In this document: positions 39,201 through 47,502 of the stretch, one piece after another
Position numbering within the stretch: the first letter of the stretch is position 1
How the letters are laid out: the number at the start of each line of letters is the position of its first letter
Origin: Bolinopsis microptera
Lineage: Eukaryota; Ctenophora; Tentaculata; Lobata; Bolinopsidae
Direction: 5' to 3'
Assembly (NCBI RefSeq): GCF_026151205.1
Contig: NC_087081.1
Coordinates: forward strand, 13,868,340-13,932,339
DNA: 64,000 nt
Made by a program: the position numbers and the translations under genes
Notes under the pieces: generated by a model
The model's input: only the letters and a program-made list of their open reading frames with translations
Databases searched by the model: none
Told to the model about the DNA's origin: nothing

Positions 39201-41689
39201 GTTCGTACATTAAGAGTTCCTACAAGAATTTCCTTCTGGCCACGTAGTAGTAGGGTACCAGCCTTTGAAAGAGTTGGAGCAGGAGATTTGGGTGTGACCC
39301 GCCGGTCGAGAGATTAAGGTGTGTGCCCGAGGTAAATACCCCACACACCATGTGTTGAGTCTACGGCGGCGCCCGGCCAATAGGCAGGTCACAAATTGTT
39401 TTGCCAGACTTGTATAACCGCATCATAGTACTCAAGCGAACAACCATCCCCCTGTTCGCTAGGGCCGTTACTGCAGAAAGCCTCACGTCTAGAACAATTG
39501 ATCATTTGTCGCTCCTGATCCTAGAGCATCCTTGTCTCGTTACTTGTCACATGCACTTTTTCTAAAGAGGAACTGTATAGTGATATACAGAAAGAAAATC
39601 TGTAGTAGATTTTCAAAGGCGACTGATAATATTGCGGACGCCACACCAACAATATGACAACCATACCATAATCCAACATTCCCATGCACCTTTATAGTTT
39701 AGAGTGCTTAGCACTATCCCAACTGCCAATATATTGCCAAAACGTTTTTTGTCCAACAGAAATGCCAACTATAGTTATAGTGTTATACACTGTGCCTCAA
39801 ATTATTGGTAGAATGCAAGTGTGGAAGTGAGGATGTGGGATGGTAGGCCGGTATATGTAGTGTAGTGCTGACACCTAACTAGGACTGAGTGCAGTAGGAC
39901 GGTAGAATGCAAGGACGGTAGAATGCAAGTCCTACTGCACTCAGTAGGACTCGAATTAGACTGTTTTGAACTAAAATAAACCTGCTGAACGACTTCCAAT
40001 GAGCCTTAATCTCTTAATGCCTGAAAAAACAGTAAAGGGGGTATACTGCCGTTCCCTGAGAGAAGGCACTGCCTTCAAGGCAGTAAGTCCATTTTTTCGA
40101 AATTTTGAGATATATATTTTGAGACCAACATTTTCAGGAGAAGATTCTCTACAACTTAAGCTATGAATCACGTTATAAAAATACTGTTTTAGCTGTCACG
40201 AAAGGCAGTAAGTCACACAAAACTTGACAATTTAGCACGTTATCTCAAAACCTTCCCTGAGAAAAGGCAGCAAGTCCATTAATTGTACAGCCTTCTCTGA
40301 GGGAACTTTTTCCGTGAGGGAACTTTTTCCCTGAGAAAAGGCAGTAAGTCCAGAATTATTTGCAGTTTTATAGTTTTTGGCTTATAACTTCCACAATTTT
40401 AGTTATATCGAAATAATTTTTATGTGGTCGTAATCAACTCAGCAAGCAAAAAATTTTGGTACTAAAAATTGAAAATTTAAAGAAATATTATTTTCAAAAT
40501 TTGTTAACCTGAACACGTCCCCCCTTGTGTGAATTATTGAAGCATTTTTTGAAAAATTTGGTGCTTTAAATATTGTATGTTCAAATATTTTTTCCAAATT
40601 AATGCGTCTGACCGAGCTGAATACGAAGAATACGATGCTGTAAAAATTATTCCAAAATATTCGATATTTAAGAAGTTATAGGCATTTTGAGCGAGAAATT
40701 ATCCATTTTTCGTCACTATTACACACTTGCAATGCACAGGAGGCCCACATAATTATATTGCAAGGATATGATCAAAAATATAGAAATTTTGTATTTTTGT
40801 GTTGACTTTATAATAGTATAGAATGTATAAAAATTAAAAGGCACGGTCATCCTTGCCAGCACTGTGATCAATTATCTGGATCTTCATTCTTCATACAGTA
40901 ATTATACAGTAATTATACAGTAATTATACAATAATTATACAGTAATTATACAGTAATTATACAGTACTTATACAGTAATTATACAGTAATTATACAGTAA
41001 TTATACAGTAATTATACAGTAATTATACAGTAATTATACAGTAATTATACAGTAATTATACAATGATTATACAGTAATTATACGGTAATTATACAGTAAT
41101 TATACAGTAATTATACAGTAATTATACAGTAATACTGTGACTCACCCGGTACCACAGTTTCATTTCCAAATGTGTCCTCAGTTCTCACACCACGATTTAG
41201 CACGAGCGTTAAACTGCAAATACGAAAAGTGAATTAGTTGATTTGTTAATTTAATATTCGTCATGATTGTAGACTTAAAATAACATACGAAGATTAAAAC
41301 GATACGGTAGTCGAGTTTATAAAATGTAAATGTACAATAATTATAAACTGATGTAGTCCTATGACATATGAAGTGACTCAATATATTACAAAACCCTTGC
41401 TAAAATGAAATAATAGTTCTTATTTCAATTTGGTTTAGATGGAGAATCCAGGTGGATTTGATTGTGCAACATTAATTAATCACTCCTCCAAATGATACAG
41501 ATAACTTTATTATAATCAATAATCATATAATATTAAAGTCACTATTGTGATTATATACCTCCTTCACTCCTTGATTCTCTACAAAGTGTTACCAAGTTAA
41601 TTGTTAAACAATTTGTTGGACAAATAAAAACACATATCTGATATCAGTATTTCTTACCCTATTAAATATGAAATTGCGAAGAACCTCAT
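30050..41689 (-). CDS. SRCR/TSP1 modular ectodomain gene, ten predicted exons (probably 5' part of the LDLa-7TM receptor)
   Basis: Predicted exons: 41,658-41,689, 41,146-41,213, 34,031-34,345, 32,918-33,238, 32,525-32,704, 31,700-31,940, 31,452-31,600, 30,868-31,326, 30,336-30,576, 30,050-30,210. All have GT-AG borders on the minus strand, and the whole chain is in frame for 2167 nt. Order: signal peptide, SRCR, SRCR, TSP1, SRCR (two exons), unnamed beta-rich module, SRCR (two exons). Every module begins and ends in phase 1 (lengths 315, 321, 180, 390, 459 and 402, all multiples of three), the mark of exon shuffling. The last exon ends in G before GTTTGG and can splice to the phase-1 Cys-rich exon at 22,681. 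Without that splice it would stop four codons later, giving a secreted form. Confidence 0.7.
30336..30576 (-). CDS. Exon: SRCR-like domain, first half
   Basis: Acceptor GTTTCAG at 30,577, donor GTGAGT at 30,335. Encodes EGLLIATVVNKQTREE, VTVCKDLFNWHSAQLSCWSL. The length is 241 bp, identical to the matching exon at 31,700-31,940, as expected for a duplicated two-exon module. Confidence 0.75.
30868..31326 (-). CDS. Exon: unnamed beta-rich extracellular module
   Basis: Acceptor AACTCAACAG at 31,327, donor at 30,867 (ATAG then GTTGGT); 459 bp, 153 codons, phase 1 at both ends. It reads WIPVVDGNRIGPVNPG, AIVLKFDSPVNYLLRNC, KHWVIKKRGYRIVIFCNG, VCESFGYGWIDHWRRDVD. The pattern of strands and W.I.....I.V.CNG resembles the farnesoic-acid O-methyltransferase-like fold that accompanies SRCR modules in some invertebrates, but this assignment is weak. 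It sits between two SRCR domains. Confidence 0.65.
31452..31600 (-). CDS. Exon: SRCR-like domain, second half
   Basis: Acceptor ATATTCCAG at 31,601, donor at 31,451 (CAG then GTTTAT). Encodes VLLSVISCKDDEDENLKCD and SCDTNDSVWLNC. With the preceding exon it forms one complete SRCR module. Confidence 0.75.
31700..31940 (-). CDS. Exon: SRCR-like domain, first half
   Basis: Acceptor CTTCCTCAG at 31,941, donor GTAAGT at 31,699. Encodes WEFYEAALIQEVNGTD, NEGLLIVNFANK, VTVCPGNFNWYAANTFCRYF. Splices in frame from the TSP1 exon (Pro, then Asp across the junction). It has no ATG-initiated ORF of its own and was found by reading the strand. Confidence 0.7.
32003..32276 (+). pseudogene. Inverted, truncated SRCR pseudo-exon inside the receptor gene
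   Basis: On the strand opposite to the gene, MFQIVDGNGTDVPKD, YKAAHSICKEMGFSG, CIDDHCWSSCSYNEYPYYG is a close copy of the SRCR exon at 32,918-33,238. The splice acceptor is lost: the functional copy has TTCAG before AAACTGG, here it is TTCAATTG before AAACGGG. The last conserved part (the DIFLTC segment) is replaced by flanking sequence found at 33,243. So it lies reversed in an intron and cannot be spliced into the gene. Confidence 0.75.
32274..32363. repeat. Direct repeat with 33,243-33,362
   Basis: TTGGATATTTAT, TCAGATGTATTAGACAT, CCAATTTATTTTTTAAGC and GTGATGTCATGATTTTAT recur in the same order at 33,243-33,362, with about 30 bp extra there. This repeat joins the inverted pseudo-exon to the intron upstream of the real SRCR exon and marks a past rearrangement breakpoint. 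Confidence 0.7.
32525..32704 (-). CDS. Exon: thrombospondin type-1 repeat
   Basis: A 180-bp exon, acceptor TATTTTTCAG at 32,705, donor at 32,524 (CCAG then GTGTGA). It encodes GNWSECSATCGGGRQTRTRT, ADCVGEASETQPCNEDDCP: the WxxC, CSxTCGGG and CN..DCP landmarks of a TSP1 module with six cysteines. Phase 1 at both ends. Confidence 0.9.
32918..33238 (-). CDS. Exon: SRCR domain
   Basis: Acceptor CCAATTCAG at 33,239, donor GTAAAC at 32,917; 321 bp. Encodes FEIVDENGNDVPEGKKGLLL, GTVCGDIFPNNTAHTICKEM, SGYQFDLQDSLDIKLDYVQC, SSCSYRESRNYCDHDDDIFL then TC. One whole SRCR domain in a single exon. Confidence 0.85.
33375..33874. mobile_element. 500-bp MITE-like inverted-repeat element in an intron
   Basis: The ends TTTGACCAAAACCCATAAT and the complement of ATTATGGGTTTCGGTCAAA extend as imperfect inverted repeats for about 36 bp. 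Inside is a tandem duplication of about 90 bp containing CTCGGCAATAACGATTCG. No ORF and no clear target duplication. Confidence 0.7.
34031..34345 (-). CDS. Exon: SRCR domain
   Basis: Acceptor CTTTTTAAG at 34,346, donor GTAACT at 34,030; 315 bp. Encodes KLVDEDGSEVGERWEKQGLL, GTVCDDGFDDNAANAICKEM, LGDVSCSEQSWSSCSYSKSH and REDVFLTCF. It joins in phase 1 to the signal-peptide exon, giving VVPAGFALKLVDEDG. Confidence 0.8.
34733..35765. mobile_element. hAT-like inverted-repeat element, about 1.03 kb
   Basis: The ends CTAAGTTGTAGTG and, inverted, CTTAGTTGTAGTG match at 12 of 13 positions. ATATATAT flanks both sides (34,725-34,732 and 35,766-35,773), as for an 8-bp duplication, though the flank is simple sequence. 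AACGTTCACTAAAA motifs repeat near each end. No transposase. Confidence 0.5.
36318..39314 (-). mobile_element. RTE-like LINE, near full length, nested in the inverted-repeat element
   Basis: The minus strand carries a short leader, an endonuclease-RT ORF and a 3' tail of TAG repeats (36,318-36,341). RTE-like LINEs characteristically end in short tandem repeats. It has the same orientation as the receptor gene in whose intron it lies. Confidence 0.75.
36347..39160 (-). CDS. RTE-like endonuclease-reverse transcriptase
   Basis: A 937-residue frame from the first ATG. The true frame is open further to about 39,312 and includes KEILVGTLNVRTIREQYKRD, the usual start of the endonuclease, but has no ATG there. 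Endonuclease motifs: LGIQEHRV, VTYSPTEGA, VVGDLNAHVSS, SQIDFIICRKKW and GSDHRVVVARV (catalytic SDH). Reverse transcriptase: IPIPKKGDLSEPMNYRGISL, FIDFKKAFDSVHR, GVLQGDTLAPYLF, DVDFADDIALISED and DDFIYLGSWIES. The C-terminus has LLYGSETWT and LKMAGHCIRH. No frameshift in 2.8 kb, so this copy is young and may be active if translation starts without the ATG. Confidence 0.9.
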   Translation of the reverse strand: MRDSGVHILGIQEHRVVHSTEIEYQDLGSSHLITTSAWRTSNGAAAGGVGIVLDKKTVFNSLISVYSHDRRTMVANFAGNPVTTVIVTYSPTEGATVDEAENYYDSLGGAIDQIPAHNLLFVVGDLNAHVSSSGNWTSFHKGPANRNGRLLEDMLLERQLEITNTRFQKRRGKLWTYLSDMSQSKSQIDFIICRKKWRNSVKNSEAYGSFHSIGSDHRVVVARVKLSLRISKTEKRAPVLDWSKLKTDIALQERYTVEVKNRFSILEKDDQTATERYQCFIDANRTTSRLLLPEKEKKKRCKISATPSVEIARLKLRECSIKYHSDATEDNRIAVQEGKQKLGDAYQAAKEHLLEGQVRELEEASWQGRHAKSWTMINKITGKAPSYTGKIKGNSPTERVQKWKDYFATLLGSPPTVENAEEDIDPVHPPLNIGTEPFTLDEYRKAKSSIKEGKAWGDDNIAPEVLKRCDLDQIVLDFCNNALLKGEKPDQWSTANIIPIPKKGDLSEPMNYRGISLSSLVAKSLNKMVLNRLKPEIETILRRNQNGFRPGRSTTQQILVLRRLIEGVKSRKLPAVLTFIDFKKAFDSVHRGKMLKILEAYGIPVKIVQLIRLMYEKTMAKVLTPDGETELFEILAGVLQGDTLAPYLFAIVIDYCMRQAIGDDAERLGLTLERSKSRRVGPKIITDVDFADDIALISEDMDKANEFLLRVESAAASVGLHINEGKTKVMTLNMEDRSSDLQSRSGEAIENVDDFIYLGSWIESTDREIRVRKGKAWGALHRLKDIWKSKLSKSLKIRLFIAACESVLLYGSETWTLTKAQEKSLDGTYTKMLRMVLGISWKDKVSNITLYGSLPRLSNKLRSRRLKMAGHCIRHPELLASDLVLWEPTHGRAQQGRPRQSYLSMLLKEVGTNSKEELRTLMRDRDIWRGFSGVDRT
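40040..40345. repeat. Short repeats of CTGAGAAAAGGCAGTAAGTCC
   Basis: At least four imperfect copies of an AAGGCAGTAAGTCCA-type unit, two preceded by CCCTGAG. Lies in the right part of the CAGTG-ended element. No coding content. Confidence 0.7.
40891..41135. repeat. 11-bp minisatellite (ACAGTAATTAT), about 21 copies
   Basis: Nearly uniform 11-bp units with a few substitutions (ACAATAATTAT, ACAGTACTTAT, ACGGTAATTAT). The array stops a few bases from the splice donor of exon 2 at 41,145, so it is the first sequence transcribed in the long intron. Confidence 0.95.
41146..41213 (-). CDS. Exon 2: end of signal peptide and mature N-terminus
   Basis: Acceptor GTATTTGCAG at 41,214, donor GTGAGT at 41,145; 68 bp. 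With exon 1 it reads MRFFAISYLIGLTLVLNRGV, then EDTFGNETVVP. A positive start and a hydrophobic core make a convincing signal peptide. Confidence 0.7.
41658..41689 (-). CDS. Exon 1: start codon and signal peptide
   Basis: ATG at 41,689-41,687 in the context GACGAGATGA, donor GTAAGA at 41,657. Encodes MRFFAISYLI and two bases of Gly. Chosen because it is the only nearby ATG that splices to exon 2 to give a signal peptide. The intron is 444 bp. Confidence 0.65.
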
Positions 41690-42290
41690 CTCGTCGTGAA
41701 GATTTACCGAACAGTCAAATAAGTTGTGAACAAATCATATCCGTACGATATAATTCAAACACAATCGAATAATAAACACCTAGTGTCTTGGATCTAGAGA
41801 CGCGGCGGGCAGTGGTCACGTGCTGTAGCTTCATTTTGGGCGAATAAACACGTGGACTCTGGTTAAACTGAATTTGGTCATCTGCTCTGTTAATCTAAAG
41901 ACAGAAGAAGGAATAATGGGTACTGGGTAGTGAAACTGCGTAGTGAAACGACAATGGGGGTCACGACGTGATACAACTTTCTCGATGGAGGGTAGAGTCA
42001 CGTGATGGGAGAAGGAGTATGATTGATGATTGATGATTGGATGAATATGGAATAAGTGTCTTTAATCTAGAGACGTGGGGAATGTGGGCATGTAGTGGTC
42101 ACGTGCTGTAATTCATTTTAATAAACACGTGGACTCTGGTTAAACTGAATTTGGTCATTGCTCTGTTAATCTAAAGACAGAAGAAGGAAGAATGCAGCTG
42201 TAGCAGGACGGTTAATAGTTTGTCAATGAACGGTACTAGTCACGTGATGGGAAAAGGAGTATATGCATGATACATCATTGGATAAATAAA
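41690..42290 (-). promoter_or_regulatory. Putative receptor promoter: tandem duplication with six CACGTG boxes
   Basis: Two copies of a roughly 250-bp unit (about 41,782-42,049 and 42,056-42,290) share GTGGTCACGTGCTGTA, AACACGTGGACTCTGGTT and GTCACGTGATGGG in the same order. CACGTG occurs at 41,817, 41,849, 41,999, 42,100, 42,126 and 42,241. This lies directly upstream of exon 1 on the minus strand, so bHLH-type control of the gene is a reasonable inference. Confidence 0.5.
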
Positions 42291-42350
42291 TTCCAATTAT
42301 TATAGAAGATCGAATGTTGTCACACATTCTTAAAGTAATTGATTGGTACA

Positions 42351-42432
42351 ATAAAACCCCGATTTACCGCGGACTTTGGAGGAAAGCAAAAACCCTGCGG
42401 TAAATCGGGGTTTGCGGTAAATTGGGGTTTTG
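42351..42432. repeat. Hairpin with AACCCCGATTTACCGC arms
   Basis: AACCCCGATTTACCGC at about 42,355-42,370 is followed by GCGGTAAATCGGGGTTT and GCGGTAAATTGGGGTTTT, giving an inverted pair plus an extra copy. Probably one end of a small inverted-repeat element; the other end was not found. Confidence 0.6.
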
Positions 42433-42729
42433 GTTTTTAGAGTCCGAAATTGATCCAAAATGAATACTGACTTACTGAATACGGTGGATAAGATTAAGGC
42501 CTCAAATCTATAAACGTGATATTTTTGATAATCGCACGTATTGTACCTAGTAAGATAGTATGTACTAAGGTACGCAAGCCTACTAAATCGCTCGCCCAAA
42601 TTTTAAGAAAATTCTTGTGAAAAGGCCCTTTGGGTATAAAGTTAATCTATTTAACCGGTGTATTTTTGGACGCTGATTCCGAATCGCCCCCATGACGTAG
42701 GGTAAAAATGCTTCCCTGAAGGGATCATG
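42433..42729. other. Noncoding spacer
   Basis: AT-rich; the minus ORF here is unremarkable. Nothing recognised. Confidence 0.3.
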
Positions 42730-43051
42730 AGAAAAGAAAAGAAAGATTTGTATGAAGAGAGTACTTCAGTCAGAGAAAGGATCCTTTGTCCCTCTAGTCT
42801 TCACGACCTCCGTAGGTATGGGACCGCTCTGCACTGTGTTAGTAGATCGTGTCTCTGAGATGATAGCTGACCACAAAAAAGAAGCCAAGAGCCAAGTCAA
42901 AAATCATATCAGAACACGGTTCAGATTTAATCTGTTAAGAAGTAAACTCATTGCACTAAGGGGAATCAGAGGAAGATCAACAGCCCAGTATCTTGAACTG
43001 CAAGACGTTTCCTTCAACCTCATCTATCAGAAGACGAGCTTTGAGGTCTGA
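42730..43051 (+). pseudogene. Retroelement C-terminal fragment
   Basis: The frame encodes RVLQSEKGSFVPLVFTTSVG, MIADHKKEAKSQVKNHIRTR and LLRSKLIALRGIRG. This block (a G-F-P-L-V start, an I-A-K/R middle and an LLRS..LRG end) matches the segment that follows reverse transcriptase in many invertebrate LINE-type predicted proteins. Nothing upstream continues it, so it is a relic. Confidence 0.5.
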
Positions 43052-43959
43052 CCTGTGCACCGTTCACAAGCAGATTTTTGCCATGGATTGCTTCAAAGAG
43101 CATTTTATTAACAACTAATGATAAAAAATCAAAAAGCTCGATTTTCAACAGACAATTTTTAAATTTATAGTACCGCCACCTAGCAAATTTATACACGGCT
43201 AATAGGTTATAGAACGTGAGTAATAATTGTAAGCTATTCAACTACCACACTTTCAACTTCAATGTATAATGTATATCGTATATTTGCAAAAGTTCATACG
43301 GTAGAATATGTGATTTGCCAGTCACTTATAATATTTCAAAATGAAACGGAGGTTTAAATGCAGTAACCAAATCCCATTGGTTTTTAATGGTTACTGAAAC
43401 TTAGTAAAAATATAGAATAAAACAGCCATTATCTATGAACTAAACAGCTCAGATAGAACAACTATAATTCTCATATTTTTACGACAATTTCTAAGTTAAA
43501 GATGTTTGTTGTCAAATAAACCTCCGATTCAATATCGCTTTACTGTACACCCTCATTTCAATTTTTCAGCCGGGGAGAATGTTGTAAGATTATATTTATA
43601 CTAATATACCTGTCCTTTCAGGATGATTAATACTTAATGTGACCTAACCTCTGTCGTTACTCTGTACTCTCGCGTTACAGGCACCATGAACATTAAAAAC
43701 ATTAAAAACTGCCCGCATGCAGCTTTATACACTCTGTACTACAACTACTGTCAAATTTGAATTGTTCATCTATATAATAGAACCATAAAACAGGTTCAAG
43801 AAAAGGATGGTTTTGGCCACTCTAACTGTAACTTTTGGTTCGTGCCCCAGTTTCTGTTTACATAACGACTCATGCAAACCCAACGGTATACTAGATTATT
43901 GTGAACATCCTTGCTATTGTGTTTGAAGGTCAACCTAATATGACACCTAGGTTCCTAGA
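43052..43959. other. Noncoding AT-rich spacer
   Basis: No convincing gene or repeat was seen. Confidence 0.3.
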
Positions 43960-43992
43960 ACCTTCGTCTGATCTGTAAGATCAGACGAAGGT
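43960..43992. repeat. Perfect 15-bp-arm hairpin
   Basis: ACCTTCGTCTGATCT, GTA, AGATCAGACGAAGGT. It sits at the left border of the tandem duplication that follows. Confidence 0.9.
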
Positions 43993-44605
43993 CACTTAGG
44001 ATGGCACAAGACACGATTGAGCTACTGAAATTTCTGTTCCCAAAGAAATTTTTGAAAATCATCAGAATAGAGGAAGATCTTTTGGAAGATTTTTAAAGAG
44101 GAGCTTTTCTGCAATTTCTGCCGTCCCCTTGACCAAAATTTCACGGGTTTGACTGAGTTTGTGACTAGTGACCAATCAGTGAAGTCGGTGAGAGTGACAT
44201 AAGTCGTCATCAAGGTACTGGAAGCTGTATATCCGGAAATAAATTTGATGGAAGCGATTGTTTGAAAATGTCCACCAGTAGGCCCTTTTTAAATTTCAGC
44301 TTTCCGTGACCTAAATTGCACTGTTTGGACTCAATTTTTCTTGAATGACCACCAAGCAAGGTCACTGAGGATGGCAGAAGACACAATTTAAGTACTAAAA
44401 GTTTTATTCCCAAAGAAAGCTTTGATGAACGGAAATTCATCAGAATAGAGGAAGAGATTTAGGAAGAGATTTTGGAAGATTTTTGAAGAGAAGCTTATCT
44501 GCCGTCTCCTTGACCGAAATTTCGCAGTTTTGGCTGAGAGTGACATAAGTCGCCATCAAGGAACTTCTGGAATTATATTTGGAGAAAAATTTGACGGAAT
44601 AAAAA
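43993..44605. repeat. Tandem duplication, period about 364 bp
   Basis: CACTTAGGATGGCACAAGAC, CATCAGAATAGAGGAAG, GAGTGACATAAGTCG and CATCAAGG recur in order from about 44,357. The units are noncoding and moderately diverged. Confidence 0.75.
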
Positions 44606-44715
44606 TTGTGAAAATGTCCTACTGGTAGGACATTTTCATATTTCAGCTTTTAATGTGCAAAATTTAACTTTCTCAATTTATTTAATAAGAAATTATTCCC
44701 TTTCTAGTTATAGCC

Positions 44716-47502
44716 ATGTCGTTAAACCCATTGGCTAACCCAAAAGGAGTTAAACTTCTATGTGAACTTTGTCAGAAGCCTGCATATCTACAATGCACTA
44801 GCTGCACCGACCTTACTCAATATACCATCACAGCCCAGACAGAAGCGAGGAGGCTCTTAAATCCTCGATCCGTTGAAAGCTGGCTGGACCCTACACCCTC
44901 AAACCTATCATCCATAAAGAAAGCTTTGGACACACATGAAAGACATCACCAGAACCATTAGACAAAAAATCAGAAACCCAACAACATTCCAACTTCGTGG
45001 AAAGATTCCCTTGGAATCTTCTCCAAAGCCTGGCAAAACTGACTACACCAACCAAAGTCATTTCGCACTATCACCCTTTCTCCAGTGATGTTAAAACTAC
45101 AGAAAGGTGATACTGTGGCATATCAACACACCTTAATATCGCTAAAGACATCAACAAACACAATTTGGCTTTAAAAAGAAAGGATTGTTCAACCGAAGCA
45201 GGCCCTTCATAAAGTTTTACTCACGACCATCGAGCGCAGGATAGCTAAAAAGGATATGTCCAAGGCGACTTCTAGATATAGAGGGAGCTTTTGAAAATTT
45301 CTCTTTCAAGGCTATTTCCTGACGCTATCAAACCACGAAGTGGATCTGCCACAGCACAATGGATTATCAACATGGTAACTAACAGATTCATCACTTTAAA
45401 TCATAAGGATAAGTCGACACGGGTTCGATCCGGAGAGGGTGCCCCAGTGGCATCCTTTCCTCCCATTTCCTCTGGAACCTGGTAGTCGATGATCCACCTG
45501 AGCCTACACCGCAAGAGACCTACCAGGTTATCTGCAAGCTTTTTGCAGACGATCTGCTCTCTCTACGGAGGGGAATGAGTTAGATCAATCATCCTGGAAC
45601 AGAACACTCAAAACCATCAACACAATAGAAAAATGTGCCAAACCAAAGATCAATCCATAAGCGCACTCAAAACACAAATAGTCATGTTTACCTGGAATAA
45701 GAAATGGACACTAAGACCTGTGGTGGTGGATTAGCACTCACTATAGGTCTATCCAATCTGGCCAAATTCCTAGGATGACTCTCGACTGCAAGCTCAATTT
45801 CAATGAACATATCACCAATACCACCAAAAAAGCTACGGCATCCCTTAATGCAATGTAGTAGAGCTGTCGGCCCACTTGGTATGAGCCCTAAAACATGCAA
45901 ATGGATGTACAACCGCTGTCCTCAGACCTATTCTCTCATACTGCTGTAGTATATGGATTAGAGCAACCCAAACAGACACCAACCAGAATTCAAACTAGTT
46001 TCAGGCATTGGCAATGAGAAGATGTCTGGTGCCATGCTAGTACTCCTTCATCGCACTGAACCACCTCACTAACACTCCAGAATCTCATACTTTTCCTGAG
46101 AGGTGAAGCCAAGCAAAGGGCACAGCCAGGGCCTTCAGCCTATGGAATCCTAACCCTCGAAACTATCGCCCCCAGAAAAGGTACCACATCACACACAACT
46201 CACACCACTATCCATTCAACAAACAATCATGGTAATCTCAACTATACCACACAAAGCAGAGAGAGCCTATCTATACCAACCATGATCTTGAAACGATCTT
46301 CATTCACGTCACACACTCTGGAAGCTGACAACATTGGATATAAGGCTCCCACTCCAAAACACCCTCGACAACACCCCAGTGAAACCATCACCTGCAACAC
46401 AGACGGGTCACCACAGACTCAGGTAGCGGGGCTGGTTATATTATCACCACAGTCACAGACAACAACAACACTACACTAGATGAAAGATCATTCAAGCTTC
46501 CAGATATTGCACCTTATTTCAAACAAACTCACTGCCATCATCCGAATGCTTGTAAATATCTAGCAACTTATACAAACACACACATCATCATATGGTCAAC
46601 ATCTCTCCTCTATTCAAGCCATAACCTCACCTTCAACGGGAGTAGGACTACTAAGACTGTGACGACACCCTCAATACACCGTATCCCACTAACACCTTAG
46701 AGATCATATGGATAGCTGCACACATTGGATTGTGGGTAATGAAAAAGCAGACGAGCTGGGCAAAAAATTGTACCACCAGTGACCACGTTTGAATTGCCCA
46801 ATCCACAATCTTACACAAACGCCTGATCAAACGACAAAGTTCACAAAACTTAATCTAAGAATCATGGATTACTGATGGTCCCAGACACACTAACTGACAC
46901 TTGGACATAAAAACATCATCATCATCCAAAAATCTCAACAAACACTCAGTAACAACAGACAAAATTATAGAACGGCAGTGCACCTCATCACGGGACATTT
47001 GTGGCCTCAACAAACACCTACACACCATTTTGCATATCCGACACAAGTGCTTGTCCTAAATGCGCGACGAAGATAGACTGGTCTCACACTTTCCTCGGAC
47101 AGTGGCCCGGCTATGTGCCAAAAAAGAGGTCAATATTTCCTGGGACTACTACCTCTCTTCAATGACATAGTTCGACAACCAACACATCTCCACCAATGTC
47201 ACTTTACAAACCACACTAAACGCTTAGTGGTGCCAGAGAGTTGGACCAGACAGGTGAATCATAGCGACTACTTTAACGCCGACCTTATTTCGCCTCTCTC
47301 TTCCACACTCAAACCTCCACTTAAGCGTTTATCTATACACACCCCACAACACATACCATCATCCTTGATTTACACATCTTGATTCCACTGGCATCCTCCC
47401 ACAGGACTGCCATATACCCCAGAGGTAAGCAAAGACATTCATATGCTATCCTCTCTGGGCCAACAGGCCCAGCCTCTCTTTAAAAAAAAAAAAAAAAAAA
47501 AA
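44716..47502 (+). pseudogene. I/R1-type LINE relic with RT, RNase H and poly(A) tail (left palindrome arm)
   Basis: It starts with a Cys pair peptide (LCELCQKPAYLQCTSC), then fragments of reverse transcriptase in shifting frames (SGEGAPVASFPPISSGTW at 45,440; a following FADD-like FLQTICSL; FLGMTLDCKLNFNEH near 45,768). RNase H follows (ITCNTDGSPQTQ near 46,395; GNEKADELGK near 46,735). It ends in a Cys-rich tail and a 21-A run (47,482-47,502). Frameshifts come every 100-200 bp. The inverted copy is at 57,306-61,070. Frequent homopolymer and single-base indels are unlike the intact LINEs elsewhere in the window. Confidence 0.75.

Larger units (their letters stand above)
35791..40864. mobile_element. 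Inverted-repeat element (CAGTGCTGGCAAG ends) with a nested LINE
   Basis: The left end CAGTGCTGGCAAGCATGCCC and the inverse of the right end near 40,841-40,864 match at 22 of 24 positions. CAGTG-type ends recall hAT transposons. Flanks do not show a matching duplication. The RTE-like LINE at 36,318-39,314 interrupts it, leaving about 2 kb of host element. A partial third end (CAGTGCTGGCGCG) lies near 36,246. No transposase. Confidence 0.6.

Noticed and set aside
40891-41135. Regular short repeats resembling a CRISPR array
   Set aside because: The unit is 11 bp with no spacers; it is a minisatellite in an animal intron.
44716-44961. Cys-pair peptide (CELCQKPAYLQC) as a host zinc-finger gene
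   Set aside because: It runs directly into a broken LINE and has no complete zinc-binding set.
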